A stretch of 32,070 bases of DNA from Acetobacteraceae bacterium. GTDB taxonomy: Bacteria > Pseudomonadota > Alphaproteobacteria > Acetobacterales > Acetobacteraceae. The stretch lies in contig CANJSR010000009.1 in assembly GCA_947476855.1 (NCBI GenBank), forward strand, positions 1 through 32,070, written 5' to 3'. Positions 30,811-32,070 of this stretch are shown piece after piece. Position 1 is the first letter of the stretch, and the number at the start of each line of letters is the position of its first letter. Under the pieces are notes generated by a model. The model made no database searches and was not told where the DNA came from. It saw nothing but the letters and a program-made list of their open reading frames with translations. The position numbers and the translations under genes were made by a program.

Positions 30811-32070
30811 GCGCCGTTGCGTCCATTGAGGCCGCGCTGGCCCGCATCGCCGAACGGGACCCGGTCCTGAACGCCTTCACTGCCGTTACCGCCGATCGCG
30901 CGCGGGCCAAGGCGGCGGCCCTCGATGCCTCCCGCGCCGCCGGGCGGGCGCCCTTGCCGCTGGAGGGGATGCCCTTCGCGGTCAAGAACCTGATCGACAT
31001 CGCCGGCCAGCCGACGCTCGCCGGTTCCCGCATCAACCGTGACCGCAAGCCGGCCGAGACCGACGCGACCCTGGTCCGCCGCCTGGAGGCTGCCGGGGCG
31101 GTGCTGGTCGGCGCGCTCAACATGGGCGAATATGCCTACGACTTTACGGGGGAAAACGTCCACGACGGCCCCTCCCGCAACCCCCATGACCCGACACGCA
31201 TGACCGGAGGCTCCTCCGGCGGATCGGGGGCAGCGGTCGGTGGCGGGCTGGTGCCCTTGGCGCTGGGGTCGGACACCAACGGCTCGATCCGGGTGCCGGC
31301 CTCGTTCTGCGGCATCTTCGGACTGAAGCCGACCTATGGCCGGCTGTCCCGCGCCGGCAGCTTCCCCTTCGTCACCAGCCTGGATCACCTGGGTCCCCTG
31401 GCACGCACCGTCGACGACCTGAGCCGGTCCTATGACGCGATGCAGGGACCGGATGACGCCGTCCCGGTCTGCGCCGACCGCCCCGCCGAACCGACCCGGG
31501 ACCTGCTGCCCCGCGGGGCGGAGGGGCTGCGGATCGCCACCCTCGGCGGCTATTTCCAGGCTGGCGCGACCCGGCGGGCCCTGGATGCCGTGGCCTCTGT
31601 CGCGGCCGCCCTGGGCACGACGCGGGAGATCGAAATTCCCGAGGCCGCCCGCGCCCGTGCCGCCGCCTTCGTCATCTCGACAACCGAGGGCGCCGCCCTG
31701 CACCTGGACCGGCTGCGCGCCCGCCCCGGCGACTTCGACCCGGCCGTGCGGGACCGCCTGATCGCCGGCGCCCTGGTCCCCGCGCCCTTGGTGGTACGGG
31801 CGCAGAAATTCCGCCGCTGGTACCGCGACGCGGTGCTGGCCCTGTTCCGCGACGTCGACATCCTCCTCGCCCCCGCAACCCCCTGCACGGCCCCCGCGCT
31901 CGGCCAGACCATGCTGGACCTGGGCGGCGAGACCGTGCCGCTGCGCCCCAATATCGGCATCTATACCCAGCCGATCTCCTTCATCGGCCTGCCCGTCGTC
32001 GCCGTGCCGGTGCGGGGGGAGGGGCTGCCGATCGGCGTCCAGGTCATCGCCCCGCCCTGGCGGGAAGACC
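30807..32070 (+). CDS. atzE: AtzE-family amidase (1-carboxybiuret hydrolase-like), 3' end cut by window
   Basis: About 421 residues are visible and the frame runs off the window; AtzE proteins are around 455 residues, so a few tens of residues are missing. It is an amidase-signature enzyme with K60 in GMPFAVKNLIDIAG, the cis-serine in GGSSGGSG (134-141) and nucleophile S160 in GSDTNGSIRVPAS. GLKPTYGRLSRAG and SLDHLGPLARTVDDL follow. AtzE with AtzG removes nitrogen from 1-carboxybiuret in cyanuric acid breakdown, feeding AtzF. The neighbouring AtzG and AtzF genes support this assignment over glutamyl-tRNA(Gln) amidotransferase GatA. The natural substrate here may be another carboxylated amide. 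Confidence 0.88.
   Translation, partial: MSAVASIEAALARIAERDPVLNAFTAVTADRARAKAAALDASRAAGRAPLPLEGMPFAVKNLIDIAGQPTLAGSRINRDRKPAETDATLVRRLEAAGAVLVGALNMGEYAYDFTGENVHDGPSRNPHDPTRMTGGSSGGSGAAVGGGLVPLALGSDTNGSIRVPASFCGIFGLKPTYGRLSRAGSFPFVTSLDHLGPLARTVDDLSRSYDAMQGPDDAVPVCADRPAEPTRDLLPRGAEGLRIATLGGYFQAGATRRALDAVASVAAALGTTREIEIPEAARARAAAFVISTTEGAALHLDRLRARPGDFDPAVRDRLIAGALVPAPLVVRAQKFRRWYRDAVLALFRDVDILLAPATPCTAPALGQTMLDLGGETVPLRPNIGIYTQPISFIGLPVVAVPVRGEGLPIGVQVIAPPWRED

Noticed and set aside
30807..32070. GatA subunit of glutamyl-tRNA(Gln) amidotransferase
   Set aside because: The amidase signature would fit, but coupling to an AtzG-like subunit and an allophanate hydrolase, with no gatB or gatC, favours AtzE.

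Overview
The window is 32 kb of GC-rich chromosomal DNA. Gene density, codon use, frequent ATGA start/stop overlaps, a chromosomal parAB pair and a divergent rsmI/penicillin-binding-protein-activator pair all point to an alphaproteobacterium. Rhodospirillales, and perhaps an Acetobacteraceae-like lineage, is my inference; there is no rRNA gene here to test it. I saw no tRNA, rRNA, CRISPR array, intact insertion sequence or prophage gene.

Left part (1-11.3 kb): the 3' end of a 3-oxoacid CoA-transferase beta subunit, glucokinase, a long palindromic repeat, rsmI, a lipoprotein LpoA/LppC-like penicillin-binding protein activator, a TfdA-like 2-oxoglutarate dioxygenase, a gene-free 525 bp block of dispersed repeats, a class II aldolase-like protein, a MocR-type regulator divergent from azoR, parA-parB, a rhodanese and a membrane-anchored family 2 glycosyltransferase.

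Middle (11.4-17.2 kb, all minus strand): the most interesting block. A five-gene run encodes, in transcription order, (1) an FHA domain joined through one membrane segment to a trypsin-like protease, (2) a PP2C phosphatase, (3) a Hanks-type Ser/Thr kinase whose extracytoplasmic end looks like a degenerate thermonuclease (SNase) domain, (4) a glycine-zipper lipoprotein and (5) a second, exported trypsin-like protease. Writer, eraser and reader of protein phosphorylation are thus physically linked to two periplasmic proteases. I propose a trans-envelope phospho-signalling system that controls proteolysis. A near-perfect 27 bp palindrome lies 107 bp upstream of its first gene.

Next come hisF-hisE-HIT (minus strand; HisE carries a Lys/Thr-rich repeat extension), a metallo-beta-lactamase-fold hydrolase, a DHA2-type multidrug transporter and an RraA-like aldolase.

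Right part (23.1 kb to the end, plus strand): an eight-gene operon with overlaps or gaps of no more than 8 bp. It encodes a peptide/nickel-type ABC importer (binding protein, two permeases, one double-ATPase fusion), a GntR/FCD regulator, an AtzF-like allophanate hydrolase, a 60-residue AtzG-like subunit and an AtzE-like amidase cut by the window end. This reads as uptake and hydrolysis of a carboxylated urea/biuret-type or related nitrogen compound. The 332 bp region between this operon and the divergent RraA gene is AT-rich and holds two palindromes, one with the GATTG-TATG-CAATC form typical of GntR/FCD operators.
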